Made by a program: the position numbers and the translations under genes. Source: Selenihalanaerobacter shriftii (lineage in GTDB: Bacteria > Bacillota > Halanaerobiia > Halobacteroidales > Acetohalobiaceae). From it: a stretch of 64,000 nt of DNA. This document shows, one piece after another, positions 42,925 to 51,952 of this stretch (positions are counted from its first letter, which is position 1; each line of letters begins with the position of its first letter). The notes under the pieces were generated by a model. It did not search any database, was not told the DNA's origin, and saw only the letters and a program-made list of their open reading frames with translations. The stretch spans positions 124,001 through 188,000 of the forward strand of contig NZ_FUWM01000003.1 of NCBI RefSeq assembly GCF_900167185.1, written 5' to 3'.

Positions 42925-43509
42925 TTAAAGTTTTCCTTTAGTAGACATAACTCCTGTAATTCTTTCATCTTGCTCTACTGCCCTTCTTAAAGCTCTACCT
43001 AATGCTTTAAATGCAGCTTCAATAATATGATGAGTATTCTCTCCTGCCAATTGACGTAAATGTAGAGTAACTCTACCATTTACAGTCAAGGCCCTCATAA
43101 ATTCTAATACTAGCTCTGTATCAAAATCTCCTACTTTCGCTTTAAAAAGTTCTAAATCATAAGCCAAATATGATCTACCACTTAAATCTAACGAAGCCAA
43201 AACTAAAGCTTCATCCATTGGAACATGTTCTGTACCATATCTGTTTATACCTGCTTTATCGCCAACTGCCTTATCAATAACCTTACCTAAACAGATTCCA
43301 ATATCTTCAACAGTATGATGAGCATCTATTTCTAAATCACCTTTAGCCTTTAATTCTAAATCGAATAATCCATGTTTAGCAAACAAATCTAACATATGGT
43401 CTAAAAATGAAACCCCTGTATCAATTTCTCGACTACCTTGCCCATCTAGGTTAAGCATTATTTCAATTTCAGTCTCTGAAGTCTTTCTTACAACCTCTGC
43501 TCTTCTCAT
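42925..43509 (-). CDS. hisB: Imidazoleglycerol-phosphate dehydratase
   Basis: A 194-residue monofunctional dehydratase without the histidinol-phosphatase domain found in enteric HisB. Metal-binding motifs [24 protein letters not shown] and the second repeat [17 protein letters not shown] are complete. The phosphatase for the next step is not in this operon. Confidence 0.96.
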   Translation of the reverse strand: MRRAEVVRKTSETEIEIMLNLDGQGSREIDTGVSFLDHMLDLFAKHGLFDLELKAKGDLEIDAHHTVEDIGICLGKVIDKAVGDKAGINRYGTEHVPMDEALVLASLDLSGRSYLAYDLELFKAKVGDFDTELVLEFMRALTVNGRVTLHLRQLAGENTHHIIEAAFKALGRALRRAVEQDERITGVMSTKGKL

Positions 43510-43530
43510 TCTAATCTCCCTTTCCAGACT

Positions 43531-44826
43531 TTAATCTTCAAATCTAACTCGAACTGAATTAGCATGAGCATCTAAACCTTCTACCTCAGCTAATTTGATT
43601 GCCTTATCCTTAACCTTCTCCAATCCAGCCTTAGAATATGAAATGATACTAGATTTTTTAACAAAATCATCTATATTTAATGGTGAATAAAAACGGGCTG
43701 ATCCTCCAGTTGGCAAAACATGATTAGGTCCAGCAATATAATCCCCAAGTGGTTCTGCAGAATAATGACCTAAGAAGATAGCACCAGCATTCTTAATCTT
43801 ACCTAAAACTTCAAACGGTTTCTCTACTGCAACTTCTAAGTGCTCAGCAGCAAATCGATTAGTGACTTCTATAGATTGATCCAAACTATCAGTTAATATA
43901 ATTGCTCCGTAGTCTTCAATAGCTTGAGCTGCTATTTCTTCTCTTGATAATTCTTTTAATTGTTTCTCTAATTCTTCTTGTACATCTGTAGCTAATTCTT
44001 TTGAATCAGTCACTAAAATAGCTGAAGCCATTGGATCATGCTCTGCTTGTGATAATAAATCAGCTGCTACATGACGTGGTATAGCTGTTTCGTCTGCTAA
44101 AACTAAAACCTCACTAGGTCCAGCTAACATATCGATATCAACATAACCATAAGCTAATTTTTTAGCTAAAGTAACATAAATATTGCCAGGACCAACTATT
44201 TTATCTACCTTAGGTATTACTTCTGTCCCAAAACTTAAAGCTGCTATTGCTTGAGCTCCACCTACTTTATAAATTTTATCTACCCCTACCTTATCAGCTG
44301 CTACTAAGGTATAAGGATTCATCTTACCTAATTCACTTGGTGGAGAAACCATTACTACCTCTTCTACTTCAGCTACTTTTGCTGGGACTCCATTCATTAA
44401 AACCGATGAAGGATAAGCAGCCGTCCCTCCTGGCACATATAAACCTACTTTCTCTAATGGTCTAAAGACTTGGCCTAATACTACTCCATCATCATCAACA
44501 TTCATCCAACTTTCCCGCATCTGTCGTTGGTGAAAATCTTTTATATTCTCAATAGCCGTTTCCAAAGCAGATAAAAATTCATCATCAACTTCTAAATAAG
44601 CTTCCTCTATCTCTGCTTGTGACACTAACTGTTCTTCTGCATTTAATTTAGCTTCATCAAACTTAGCTGTATATTCTAATACTGCCTCATCACCATTTAT
44701 CTGAATATTATCTAATATTTCTTGTACTACATTTAATTTTTCTGGTTCATCAAGAGAAGAACGATTTAAAACCTTCTCTAATTCTGCTTCTATTCCAACT
44801 TCATTCGCATTAATTAATTTAATCAT
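43531..44826 (-). CDS. hisD: Histidinol dehydrogenase
   Basis: A 431-residue zinc enzyme carrying out the last two oxidations to histidine. GLYVPGGTAAYPSSVLM, VGGAQAIAALSFGTE, DKIVGPGNIYV, LAGPSEVLVLAD, SQAEHDP (Gln-x-x-His ligands) and PLGDYIAGPNHVLPTGG mark it. Length normal; two bases before the hisG stop side. Confidence 0.96.
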   Translation of the reverse strand: MIKLINANEVGIEAELEKVLNRSSLDEPEKLNVVQEILDNIQINGDEAVLEYTAKFDEAKLNAEEQLVSQAEIEEAYLEVDDEFLSALETAIENIKDFHQRQMRESWMNVDDDGVVLGQVFRPLEKVGLYVPGGTAAYPSSVLMNGVPAKVAEVEEVVMVSPPSELGKMNPYTLVAADKVGVDKIYKVGGAQAIAALSFGTEVIPKVDKIVGPGNIYVTLAKKLAYGYVDIDMLAGPSEVLVLADETAIPRHVAADLLSQAEHDPMASAILVTDSKELATDVQEELEKQLKELSREEIAAQAIEDYGAIILTDSLDQSIEVTNRFAAEHLEVAVEKPFEVLGKIKNAGAIFLGHYSAEPLGDYIAGPNHVLPTGGSARFYSPLNIDDFVKKSSIISYSKAGLEKVKDKAIKLAEVEGLDAHANSVRVRFED

Positions 44827-44827
44827 T

Positions 44828-45469
44828 TTAATTACCTAAACCCCTTTCTAAACCCTTAATAATCTCTTGTACTTCATCAAAGCGAGTCTTATAACTTACC
44901 TTATTAACGATTAGTCTTGCAGATGATCTTGCTACTTCAGCAATCTCAATCATATTATTCTCTCTAAGAGTAGTTCCTGTAGAAGTAATATCTACAATCA
45001 TTTCTGCTAAATCTACTGCCGGTGCTAACTCAATAGAACCATTTAATTTAACAGTTTCCACTTGAATTCCATGTTGATTAAAGAACTTCTCTGCTGTCTT
45101 TGGGTATTTAGTAGCTACTCTCCCAGTTGCCGGTAATTCCTCTAGAGTAGTTATTCCTGATTCTTTAGGGACAGCTACTACTAAACGACAAGCTCCTAGA
45201 CCCAAATCAACTACTTCACAGACTTTCTTCCTAGCCTCCAACAAAACATCCTTACCAGCAACTCCAATATCAGCAGCACCATATTCTACATATGTAGGCA
45301 CATCTACTGCCTTAGATAGAATAAATTTAAATCTTTTATCCTGACTAGTTAGTATTAATTTTCTGGAATCATCATCTAAATCCTTTTGCACTACTCCTGC
45401 TCTTTGTAATAATTTTACTACCGGATTAAAAAGCCGGCCTTTAGGTAATGCAATCCTTAATGGAGTCAT
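44828..45469 (-). CDS. hisG: ATP phosphoribosyltransferase, short catalytic form
   Basis: A 213-residue short-form enzyme for the first committed step, lacking the C-terminal histidine-binding domain of long HisG. RIALPKGRLFNP, EYGAADIGVAGKDVLLE and DITSTGTTLRENNM are diagnostic. The short form needs HisZ, which is encoded immediately upstream, for activity and feedback inhibition. Confidence 0.96.
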   Translation of the reverse strand: MTPLRIALPKGRLFNPVVKLLQRAGVVQKDLDDDSRKLILTSQDKRFKFILSKAVDVPTYVEYGAADIGVAGKDVLLEARKKVCEVVDLGLGACRLVVAVPKESGITTLEELPATGRVATKYPKTAEKFFNQHGIQVETVKLNGSIELAPAVDLAEMIVDITSTGTTLRENNMIEIAEVARSSARLIVNKVSYKTRFDEVQEIIKGLERGLGN

Positions 45470-45481
45470 AATTTAAACCTC

Positions 45482-46744
45482 CTATTCTATTATTTTAATT
45501 ATTTCAATTCCCAATAAGTTCTCAATTTGATATTCTCTATCTGCCACATTCTTCTCTTCTCCTAGATAAATTATTTGGTCTAAATTATTATTTAAAGCAT
45601 AATTTATACTTTCATTAATATTTCTATCTATAATCTCTAATACTACCTCTTGATTATCTACTCTTAACTTTTTGGCCAGTTCAATGGCTTCACCTTTTTT
45701 AGCTTTATCATATATCAAAAAGAGTGGTTCCTCCTCAATAGCGAGCTCAACCCCTTGATTCTCCAAAGACAGTAACAATCTATCTATCCCTACTGCAAAA
45801 CCAGTAGCTGGGCTTTCAGTGCCAAACTGCTCTAATAAGTTATCATATCTACCACCACCACAAATAGTAAAACCTAAATCCTGATTATAACCTTCAAAAA
45901 CCATTCCAGTATAATAATCGAAACCTCGAATTATATTTAAATCTAAGTTAACACAATCTGCTACACCTAAAGACTCTAGATTTTGATAGATACTTCTCAA
46001 ATTATCTAAAGCTACTTTAGATTTTTTGTTATTAACTAGTTTTTCTGCCTTATCTAAGATTTCTCTACCTCCTCTTAATTCAGGTAAAGTAAATATTGCT
46101 TCTTTATGACCATTACTTAAATTTTCTTCGACTAATTCCTTTAATGCTACAAAATCTTTTTGAGATAATGCTTTCCTTAATTTAACTTTAGTTTGAGGAT
46201 CTAAATTCATTTCCTCCATAAGTCCTACAAAGTAATCAATCTGTCCAATATCAATAGAAAATTTCTTTAAACCTACTGCTTTCAATATTTCAACCGCTAC
46301 TGCTATAATTTCAGCATCTGCTAATGGGTCTTTAGCTCCAATCAATTCAATTCCAGCTTGATAAAATTCTCGTTGTCTTCCAGCCTGAGGTGGCTCATAT
46401 CTAAATACATTAGCTTGATAAGATAATCGTAACGGTTTCAACTCATCATCTAATCTATTAGCCACTAATCTAGCAATAGGAGCAGTCATCTCTGGTCTTA
46501 AAGCCAGAATATGTCCATTACGATCAAAAAATTTATACATCTTATGTTGTAGACCTACTCCTGTGCCTACTGATAAAGCAGAAAAGAATTCAAAGGTGGG
46601 AGTTACAACCTCTTCATAACCCCATCTAGTAAAGATATCATTAATCTCATTTTCTAAATATCTCTTTTTCTTAGCTTCTAAAGGCAAATAATCTTTAGTT
46701 CCATTAGGTGTTTGCGTCTTAGTAAAGTCTAACTCTTTTTCCAT
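45482..46744 (-). CDS. hisZ: ATP phosphoribosyltransferase regulatory subunit
   Basis: A 420-residue histidyl-tRNA-synthetase-like protein without tRNA charging function. Class II motif blocks are visible (PNGTKDYLPLEAKKKRYLE, RPEMTAPIARL, YQANVFRYEPPQAGRQREFYQAG, TGFAVGIDRLL), but the anticodon-binding C-terminal domain is replaced by a short one. Forms the octamer with short HisG. The start is the ATG after AGAGGTG; the frame's earlier GTG is inside that site. First gene of the his operon. Confidence 0.93.
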   Translation of the reverse strand: MEKELDFTKTQTPNGTKDYLPLEAKKKRYLENEINDIFTRWGYEEVVTPTFEFFSALSVGTGVGLQHKMYKFFDRNGHILALRPEMTAPIARLVANRLDDELKPLRLSYQANVFRYEPPQAGRQREFYQAGIELIGAKDPLADAEIIAVAVEILKAVGLKKFSIDIGQIDYFVGLMEEMNLDPQTKVKLRKALSQKDFVALKELVEENLSNGHKEAIFTLPELRGGREILDKAEKLVNNKKSKVALDNLRSIYQNLESLGVADCVNLDLNIIRGFDYYTGMVFEGYNQDLGFTICGGGRYDNLLEQFGTESPATGFAVGIDRLLLSLENQGVELAIEEEPLFLIYDKAKKGEAIELAKKLRVDNQEVVLEIIDRNINESINYALNNNLDQIIYLGEEKNVADREYQIENLLGIEIIKIIE

Positions 46745-46765
46745 ACCACTCACCTCTTTATTGTT

Positions 46766-46785
46766 TTAATACAGTAAAGTATTAA
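46766..46785. promoter_or_regulatory. Operator-like palindrome at the his promoter
   Basis: TTAATAC-AGTAAA-GTATTAA: seven-base arms, perfect, six-base spacer, located from about +2 to +21 of the his transcript. Well placed for a repressor. No T-box or histidine-rich leader peptide is present. Confidence 0.5.
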
Positions 46786-46793
46786 CTTATTAA

Positions 46794-46822
46794 AATATAA
46801 CATAATTTTTATAGTCTGTCAA
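46794..46822 (-). promoter_or_regulatory. Promoter of the histidine operon
   Basis: TTGACA (46822-46817), 17-bp spacer, TATATT (46799-46794); start near 46787. Confidence 0.85.
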
Positions 46823-46848
46823 CTACTTTATATAAAAAAACTAATAAT

Positions 46849-46880
46849 AAATCCTAACATCTAATTAGATGTTAGGATTT
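46849..46880 (-). terminator. Terminator of the envelope operon
   Basis: AAATCCTAACATCTAA and its exact complement form a 32-base perfect palindrome after the cell-wall hydrolase gene; TATTATTAGTTTTTTT follows on the minus strand. Confidence 0.85.
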
Positions 46881-46889
46881 ATATTAAGT

Positions 46890-47492
46890 CTATTTAGCAA
46901 ATACATGATTGCCTATCTCTATTGTAGTATCTCTAGTAGATAGCCACCATAATGTACGAGCTTTTTTAGGATTATAAAAATATAAAGCACCTAAAGATGG
47001 ATCTTTACCTTTTAAAACAGCTCTAGCTGCTTTAACTGAGGTCTGATTAGGTGCTAGATTAATCTGTCCATTCTCTACAGGAGTAAATTGTCCATCTTGA
47101 TAAACTACCCCTCTAATACTATTTGGAAACTGCTCACTTTTTACTCTATTTAAAACAACAGCTCCAACTGCTATTTGACCTTTATAAGGTTCACCACGAG
47201 ATTCAGCATGAATTAATCTAGCTAATAATCGCAAATCATTATCTTCTATATTATCAATACCATTATTCGCATTAGCCTTGTCATCAAAATAATTAGAAAT
47301 TAAAGTAAGTGCTAAAACTAATGCTAATCCTTTGGCAGCATCATCTTCATTAATATCAATATTAACACTTGAAGCATAAGCATTAGGAGTATCTATAATT
47401 GGTACTATCATCGATAAATAAGGAAATACCAATGTAAAAACTAATGTTAGTATTAAAATTTTAATACTAATTATCTTCTTTAACTTATTCAT
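46890..47492 (-). CDS. SleB/CwlJ-type cell-wall hydrolase
   Basis: A 200-residue exported hydrolase. An N-terminal signal helix (about 10-30), a short variable stretch, then the Hydrolase_2 domain: LLARLIHAESRGEPYKGQIAVGAVVLNRV with the catalytic glutamate in HAES, FPNSIRGVVYQDGQF and GALYFYNP. The family includes spore-cortex lytic enzymes, but many are vegetative peptidoglycan hydrolases. Its place at the end of the Ton/SLH operon suggests an envelope role in growing cells as well as possible germination. Confidence 0.85.
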   Translation of the reverse strand: MNKLKKIISIKILILTLVFTLVFPYLSMIVPIIDTPNAYASSVNIDINEDDAAKGLALVLALTLISNYFDDKANANNGIDNIEDNDLRLLARLIHAESRGEPYKGQIAVGAVVLNRVKSEQFPNSIRGVVYQDGQFTPVENGQINLAPNQTSVKAARAVLKGKDPSLGALYFYNPKKARTLWWLSTRDTTIEIGNHVFAK

Positions 47493-47521
47493 AAATAATT
47501 ACTCCTTCTAGTAATTTAGAC

Positions 47522-47935
47522 TTAAACAATCTCATCTTCGTTAAAGAATAAATTAATTTCTCTCTCTGCACTCTCAGCAGAATCAGAACCATGAACTACA
47601 TTTTCATCAATAATTAACGCATAATCTCCTCTAATAGTTCCTGGCTTAGCTTCAAATGGATCTGTAGCTCCCATCATATTTCTAACTGTTTTAATTGCTT
47701 TTGGTCCTTCTACTACCATAGCTACTACTGGTCCTGAAGTAATAAATTCTTCTAAATCACTAAAGAAAGGCTTGTCTACATGTTCAGCATAATGCTTTTT
47801 AGCCAACTCATCAGATATTTGAAGCATCTTCATTGCTTTAATAGTTAAACCTCTCTTTTCAACTCTAGATACTACATCTCCTACTAAATTTCTTTTTACT
47901 CCATCTGGTTTAATCATAAAAAATGTTTTTTCCAT
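47522..47935 (-). CDS. ndk: Nucleoside diphosphate kinase
   Basis: A 137-residue enzyme balancing nucleoside triphosphates. [46 protein letters not shown] and the active-site histidine in [16 protein letters not shown] are intact. Placed between the SLH protein and the hydrolase; no functional link to the envelope genes is evident. Confidence 0.96.
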   Translation of the reverse strand: MEKTFFMIKPDGVKRNLVGDVVSRVEKRGLTIKAMKMLQISDELAKKHYAEHVDKPFFSDLEEFITSGPVVAMVVEGPKAIKTVRNMMGATDPFEAKPGTIRGDYALIIDENVVHGSDSAESAEREINLFFNEDEIV

Positions 47936-47994
47936 AATAATTCCTCTCCTTTATTCATATATTTAATTAATTATTTAATACTCTTTTATCTAAT

Positions 47995-48660
47995 TTAGTT
48001 AGCAAGTAATCCTAATAATAATATACCTCCACCAATCAATAATTTATTCTTCGAATCAGATCTTAGTTCTTCATTCTCTACTTTTGTTTCATGTAATTGA
48101 TTTTCTAAAGCTTCAACTCTATTACTCAAATTATAATTCTTTCTTTCTAACATAGCAATTCTAGCATTAATACTACTCTTAAATTCTTTAACATTATTAA
48201 GGTCCTGAATCATTTGCTTAACTTGCTTGCGAACTTCCATTAACTCACCTTTGGTACTAACAATATCTTCTTCAGTCACTTCTGCTTTCTCTTCTAAATC
48301 TTGTATTCTTTTAGCAAAAATATCTGTCTTCTTATTTATCTCAACTAATTCAGTTCTAAATTCTGTAGATAATTTCCTTAACGTATTTACATCTTCTTCA
48401 GAAGCTTTAACTTTTCCTTCATCAATTGTTACTAAAACTTTGGCAACAACCTCAGCTAATTGATATCTAGTTACTTCTTTCTCTCCTTTAAAAGTATTAT
48501 CTTCATATAAAGACATTAAACCTTTCTCTACTAATTCATTAACACTTCTATATGCCCAATGATCATTAGAAATATCTTTAATTTTTTCTGAAGCAAAAGC
48601 TGGAATAGTAAGTGTTAAGACTAAAACTAGAATAATTCCTAAACTGACTAATTTTTTCAT
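47995..48660 (-). CDS. Exported SLH-domain coiled-coil protein with C-terminal helix
   Basis: A 221-residue protein. Signal peptide (1-23, AFAS cleavage region), one SLH domain (about 25-80: DISNDHWAYRSVNELVEKG and TRYQLAEVVAKVL), a coiled coil of about 115 residues (heptads from EEDVNTLRKL to ENEELRSD) and a C-terminal hydrophobic segment (LLIGGGILLLGLL). SLH domains bind pyruvylated cell wall polymers, so the protein could tie the wall to a membrane. OmpM-like outer-membrane tethers of diderm Firmicutes have SLH plus coiled coil followed by a beta barrel; here only a single helix follows. Confidence 0.8.
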   Translation of the reverse strand: MKKLVSLGIILVLVLTLTIPAFASEKIKDISNDHWAYRSVNELVEKGLMSLYEDNTFKGEKEVTRYQLAEVVAKVLVTIDEGKVKASEEDVNTLRKLSTEFRTELVEINKKTDIFAKRIQDLEEKAEVTEEDIVSTKGELMEVRKQVKQMIQDLNNVKEFKSSINARIAMLERKNYNLSNRVEALENQLHETKVENEELRSDSKNKLLIGGGILLLGLLAN

Positions 48661-48682
48661 ATTTATTTTCCTCCTTATTTAT

Positions 48683-50686
48683 TTAATCGTATTCTTCTCC
48701 ACCTTCAATCTTAAAACCTAAACCCTCTCTTTTATAATTAACTTCCTGACCAGATTCATCAGTTAATAACAAATCTTTCATTCTAATTTTGATTGGACCT
48801 GCCTTTTTAACTTTAAAATAAAGCTTAGCCACAGTATCAGAAACTTTTTTCTCTTTATCTAAATTACCTTGTATAGTAATTATTCCTTGCTTCTGATCTA
48901 TCTTAGGATCCTGCCATTTAAGTAACTTTTCACCATCTACAAATAAAGTACCTCTAGAAACATAAATAGCCTCTAGCTTATCAATGTCATACTGTAATTT
49001 AGAAGTAAAACTATACAGTTCCTTGATATTAGCCACCTTAAGGTCTATACTTAAATAATCTCCTACTTCAATATCTCTATCATCAGCTTTTAAATATACT
49101 ACCGGATGTAGTTTAGGTACAGTTAAGAACCTAAGTTTTGATTCTGATTCAGTATTAATTGAATTTAATTCTACTGCATAAGGTAATTCTCCATTAATGC
49201 CAACAACATCTATTTGCCAAGGAATCTCTACCTCTTCTTTTGCTTCTAAATACCCCAAGTACTTAATCCTTTTTTCTCCCTTAGCCAACTCTAACCCTGG
49301 TGGTAATACTATAGAAACTGTTGGATCATAAGCGGTAGATGCCCCTACATTCTTTACAGTTGCAACTATTTTAAACGGATTCGGATTTAATACCTTTTCT
49401 TTTACTTTTAATTTTTTAGGAGCCGTAATCGACAAATCTAATTTAGGAGCTCCAATAATTGTCACTGACCTACTAACTGAATTATCATCAGTATTATCAG
49501 CTGTTACATTTACATTATATTCTAACTTCTGGCCCGTTCCTTCTTTAGGAATAACTTGCCAAACTACTTGACCAGTAGATCCAGACTTTAAGTTACCTAA
49601 TTTTTTCTTTAATGACTCATCTGATGCCAAGGTTAATTCCGGTGGTAGTTCAATATCTGCCACCACTTCTTTAGCAGTAATCTCAGCAGTATTCTGAATA
49701 TAAGCAACTACTGGGAATGAATTAGTCTGCTCATCTAAAACAACTTTAGCCGGTGAGCTAACTCCTAAAGAAAGTAAACCCGGAACAATAGTAATTCCTC
49801 CTAATCCATAATTAGTAAGATAAGTTTTACTCCCACCAGGCGGTATAGAATTAGATTCCCAAAATAGAGCTAAAGCACTATCTAACTGAAATTCTCCTTT
49901 ACGCATAAAATCCTCGTCAGGATTATAATCAAAGCTCCATACACCATCAGCTAAACTACCCCAATCAGCAAAATAAAGTTTATCTGGAGCAGTCACTTGA
50001 TTCCCTTTGACTGTCCCTTGAGCAGTTACGTGTGGATTACTTAATTGATCAAATGCTTGCCAAAAAACCGGCAATTCTTGCTGAGTATACATTTTATCTG
50101 TTGTTACTGAATTAGCTCCTATTCTAAAAGGAGCACCATCATTACTACCTAACATAGTATCTAACATAATTCGCAAACCGACTTTATGACTTTTTTGATC
50201 ATTATTTATTATCTTATACTTAATTTGAGCTGTATCTGGCAACCCTGTAGTATTACTCTTTACAAAAGTTAAACTTTGGATTACTTTTATCTTTCCATAT
50301 CTATAAACCGTCTCAATTCCATTTTGATCAGTTATGTACGGTGCCTTTACTTTAGTTCCATACTTTCCAAATTGACCAGCTCTTTTATTTGTTTTACCAC
50401 CAAAAACATAATTTTTACCATCAATTTGAATGGTGGTATATGAAGTCCATGGCTTAGGTCTTCCATAAATTAAAGGTTTACCATTATCACTAGTAAGAAT
50501 TGGATTCCCACCGGTCACATCTACTGCAAACCTACCATTATTCTCTTTGTCTTGATTGACAATAATAGATATGTATTCATTTTTAATCTGTAAATTTCCA
50601 TGCTCATCTACTGCTGCCCAGGCAATGGTACTTATAGACAAAACTAATAAAGCTATTATTATCATTACCAAAAAATTAGATTTCAT
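48683..50686 (-). CDS. Large exported protein with CARDB-like and cohesin-like domains
   Basis: A 667-residue protein beginning with a signal peptide (residues 7-25). Residues 30-290 form an unrecognised beta-rich domain of Trp, Tyr and Gly-rich strands (IYGRPKPWTSYTTI, LYFADWGSLADGVWSFDY). Then two Ig-like CARDB-type repeats (about 300-410 and 415-520), each with I-x-L-P-P-x-L/G patterns. Residues 525-650 look like a cohesin fold (VGDYLSIDLKVANI, QYDIDKLEAIYV, VAKLYFKVKKAG, LTDESGQEV). No dockerin, anchor or catalytic motif was found. Between tonB and the SLH gene. Confidence 0.65.
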   Translation of the reverse strand: MKSNFLVMIIIALLVLSISTIAWAAVDEHGNLQIKNEYISIIVNQDKENNGRFAVDVTGGNPILTSDNGKPLIYGRPKPWTSYTTIQIDGKNYVFGGKTNKRAGQFGKYGTKVKAPYITDQNGIETVYRYGKIKVIQSLTFVKSNTTGLPDTAQIKYKIINNDQKSHKVGLRIMLDTMLGSNDGAPFRIGANSVTTDKMYTQQELPVFWQAFDQLSNPHVTAQGTVKGNQVTAPDKLYFADWGSLADGVWSFDYNPDEDFMRKGEFQLDSALALFWESNSIPPGGSKTYLTNYGLGGITIVPGLLSLGVSSPAKVVLDEQTNSFPVVAYIQNTAEITAKEVVADIELPPELTLASDESLKKKLGNLKSGSTGQVVWQVIPKEGTGQKLEYNVNVTADNTDDNSVSRSVTIIGAPKLDLSITAPKKLKVKEKVLNPNPFKIVATVKNVGASTAYDPTVSIVLPPGLELAKGEKRIKYLGYLEAKEEVEIPWQIDVVGINGELPYAVELNSINTESESKLRFLTVPKLHPVVYLKADDRDIEVGDYLSIDLKVANIKELYSFTSKLQYDIDKLEAIYVSRGTLFVDGEKLLKWQDPKIDQKQGIITIQGNLDKEKKVSDTVAKLYFKVKKAGPIKIRMKDLLLTDESGQEVNYKREGLGFKIEGGEEYD

Positions 50687-50716
50687 ACCTTAGTCACCTC
50701 TTAACTCACTTAATTA

Positions 50717-51922
50717 TTATAAATCAAGCTTATCAAATTCTATTTTTACATCTCCAGATTTAAATTTAATGGTTAAGAAGACAGAGTAATCCGTAATAGC
50801 CGTATGAAAATTCCAGCCTCTCTCTACAGTTAATTTAGCAACTCCATCTAAATTACCATTCTTTGAAGATTTAAGAATTACTACATCTTCAATGCTGCCA
50901 GTAGAAGAAACATCCACTTTCAATTTAACCGTTCCTTCTATATTCTGATTCGCTGCATTCTTAGGATAAACAGGCATTACCTTTCTAGCAACCATCATCT
51001 GTGGTGTCTTTTTCTTAGGTTCTGCTTCTTTTTCATCCTTACCATTTTCACCTGTTGTCTGATCACCTTGACCCTTAGATTCAGTCTCTCCTTGACTTCC
51101 TTTGTCATTATCTTTTACTGAAGTTGATTCTTTTTGGTCCTGAGATGTCTTTTTATCTATCTGTTTCTTATTCTCTTCAAATTTCTTTAAGTCTTTTTGT
51201 TTTTCTTCTGTTTCTTGTTTTGGCTTTTCTTGTAATTTTTCTTGTGGCTTTGTTTCTTTCTCTTCCTTCTTAATTTTATTATTTTCTTTTTCAACTTCTA
51301 TAACTTCTTTACCTTGTTTACTATCCATCACTTTTGATTTAAATTTTGGCTCATTCTTTTCTTTAATTTCAGTATTGTCTTGTTGTTTTGGTTTAGAACT
51401 ATTTATATTTTGTTTTGTATCTGTTACATTGTTATCTTCAGTTTTAGGTGTTGATTCTTTTTCTTGATTAATATTTTTCTTTGGCTTATTTTGTGGGTTT
51501 GGATTATTCTTTTGTAATTTTTCTTGTGCTTCCTTTTGAACATTTTTTTCGACTTTCGTTTTATCTTTTGTCACTTTTTTACTTGTCTTTTCCTCTTCAG
51601 ATTTATGATCTGTTTCCGCTTTCTCACGTTTAGATTTTTTATTTTTATTTTTAATTTTATCTTTTCTCTTCTGTTCATTTTTCTTTTGATCTTTTTTCTT
51701 TTTAGCTCCTTGCTGTTCTTTCTTCTCGTCCTCTTTACTCTTCTTAACCCCTTCTACTGTATTGATTACTTCAGAATCTCCTTCTTCAAATTCAACAAAT
51801 TTGATCACTCCCTGCTGTTCTAAAGGATAGACTTTAAAAGCAGGTTTAGCTTGATACAAATTAGGAAACAAAATAAAGAGCAAAATGTGAAATAATATAG
51901 AAAGCAGAATATATTTTTTCAT
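50717..51922 (-). CDS. tonB: TonB-like energy transducer with long charged linker
   Basis: A 401-residue protein. N-terminal membrane anchor (about 4-22), a 220-residue Lys/Glu/Gln-rich linker (about 65-290) that is low in complexity and may span a wide periplasm, then a TonB C-terminal domain (about 300-400: VARKVMPVYPKNAANQNIEGTVKLKVDV). In canonical systems TonB passes proton-motive energy from ExbBD to outer-membrane receptors. The ATG is taken after AAGGTGG; the frame's first GTG lies within that site. No TonB-dependent receptor gene is in the window. Confidence 0.85.
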   Translation of the reverse strand: MKKYILLSILFHILLFILFPNLYQAKPAFKVYPLEQQGVIKFVEFEEGDSEVINTVEGVKKSKEDEKKEQQGAKKKKDQKKNEQKRKDKIKNKNKKSKREKAETDHKSEEEKTSKKVTKDKTKVEKNVQKEAQEKLQKNNPNPQNKPKKNINQEKESTPKTEDNNVTDTKQNINSSKPKQQDNTEIKEKNEPKFKSKVMDSKQGKEVIEVEKENNKIKKEEKETKPQEKLQEKPKQETEEKQKDLKKFEENKKQIDKKTSQDQKESTSVKDNDKGSQGETESKGQGDQTTGENGKDEKEAEPKKKTPQMMVARKVMPVYPKNAANQNIEGTVKLKVDVSSTGSIEDVVILKSSKNGNLDGVAKLTVERGWNFHTAITDYSVFLTIKFKSGDVKIEFDKLDL

Positions 51923-51952
51923 TAAATCAACCACCTTAAGTCTTAGGCATTA

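Noticed and set aside
51524-51823. Plus-strand Phe-rich frame opposite tonB
   Set aside because: It is the reverse complement of the Lys/Glu-rich linker and has no start signals.
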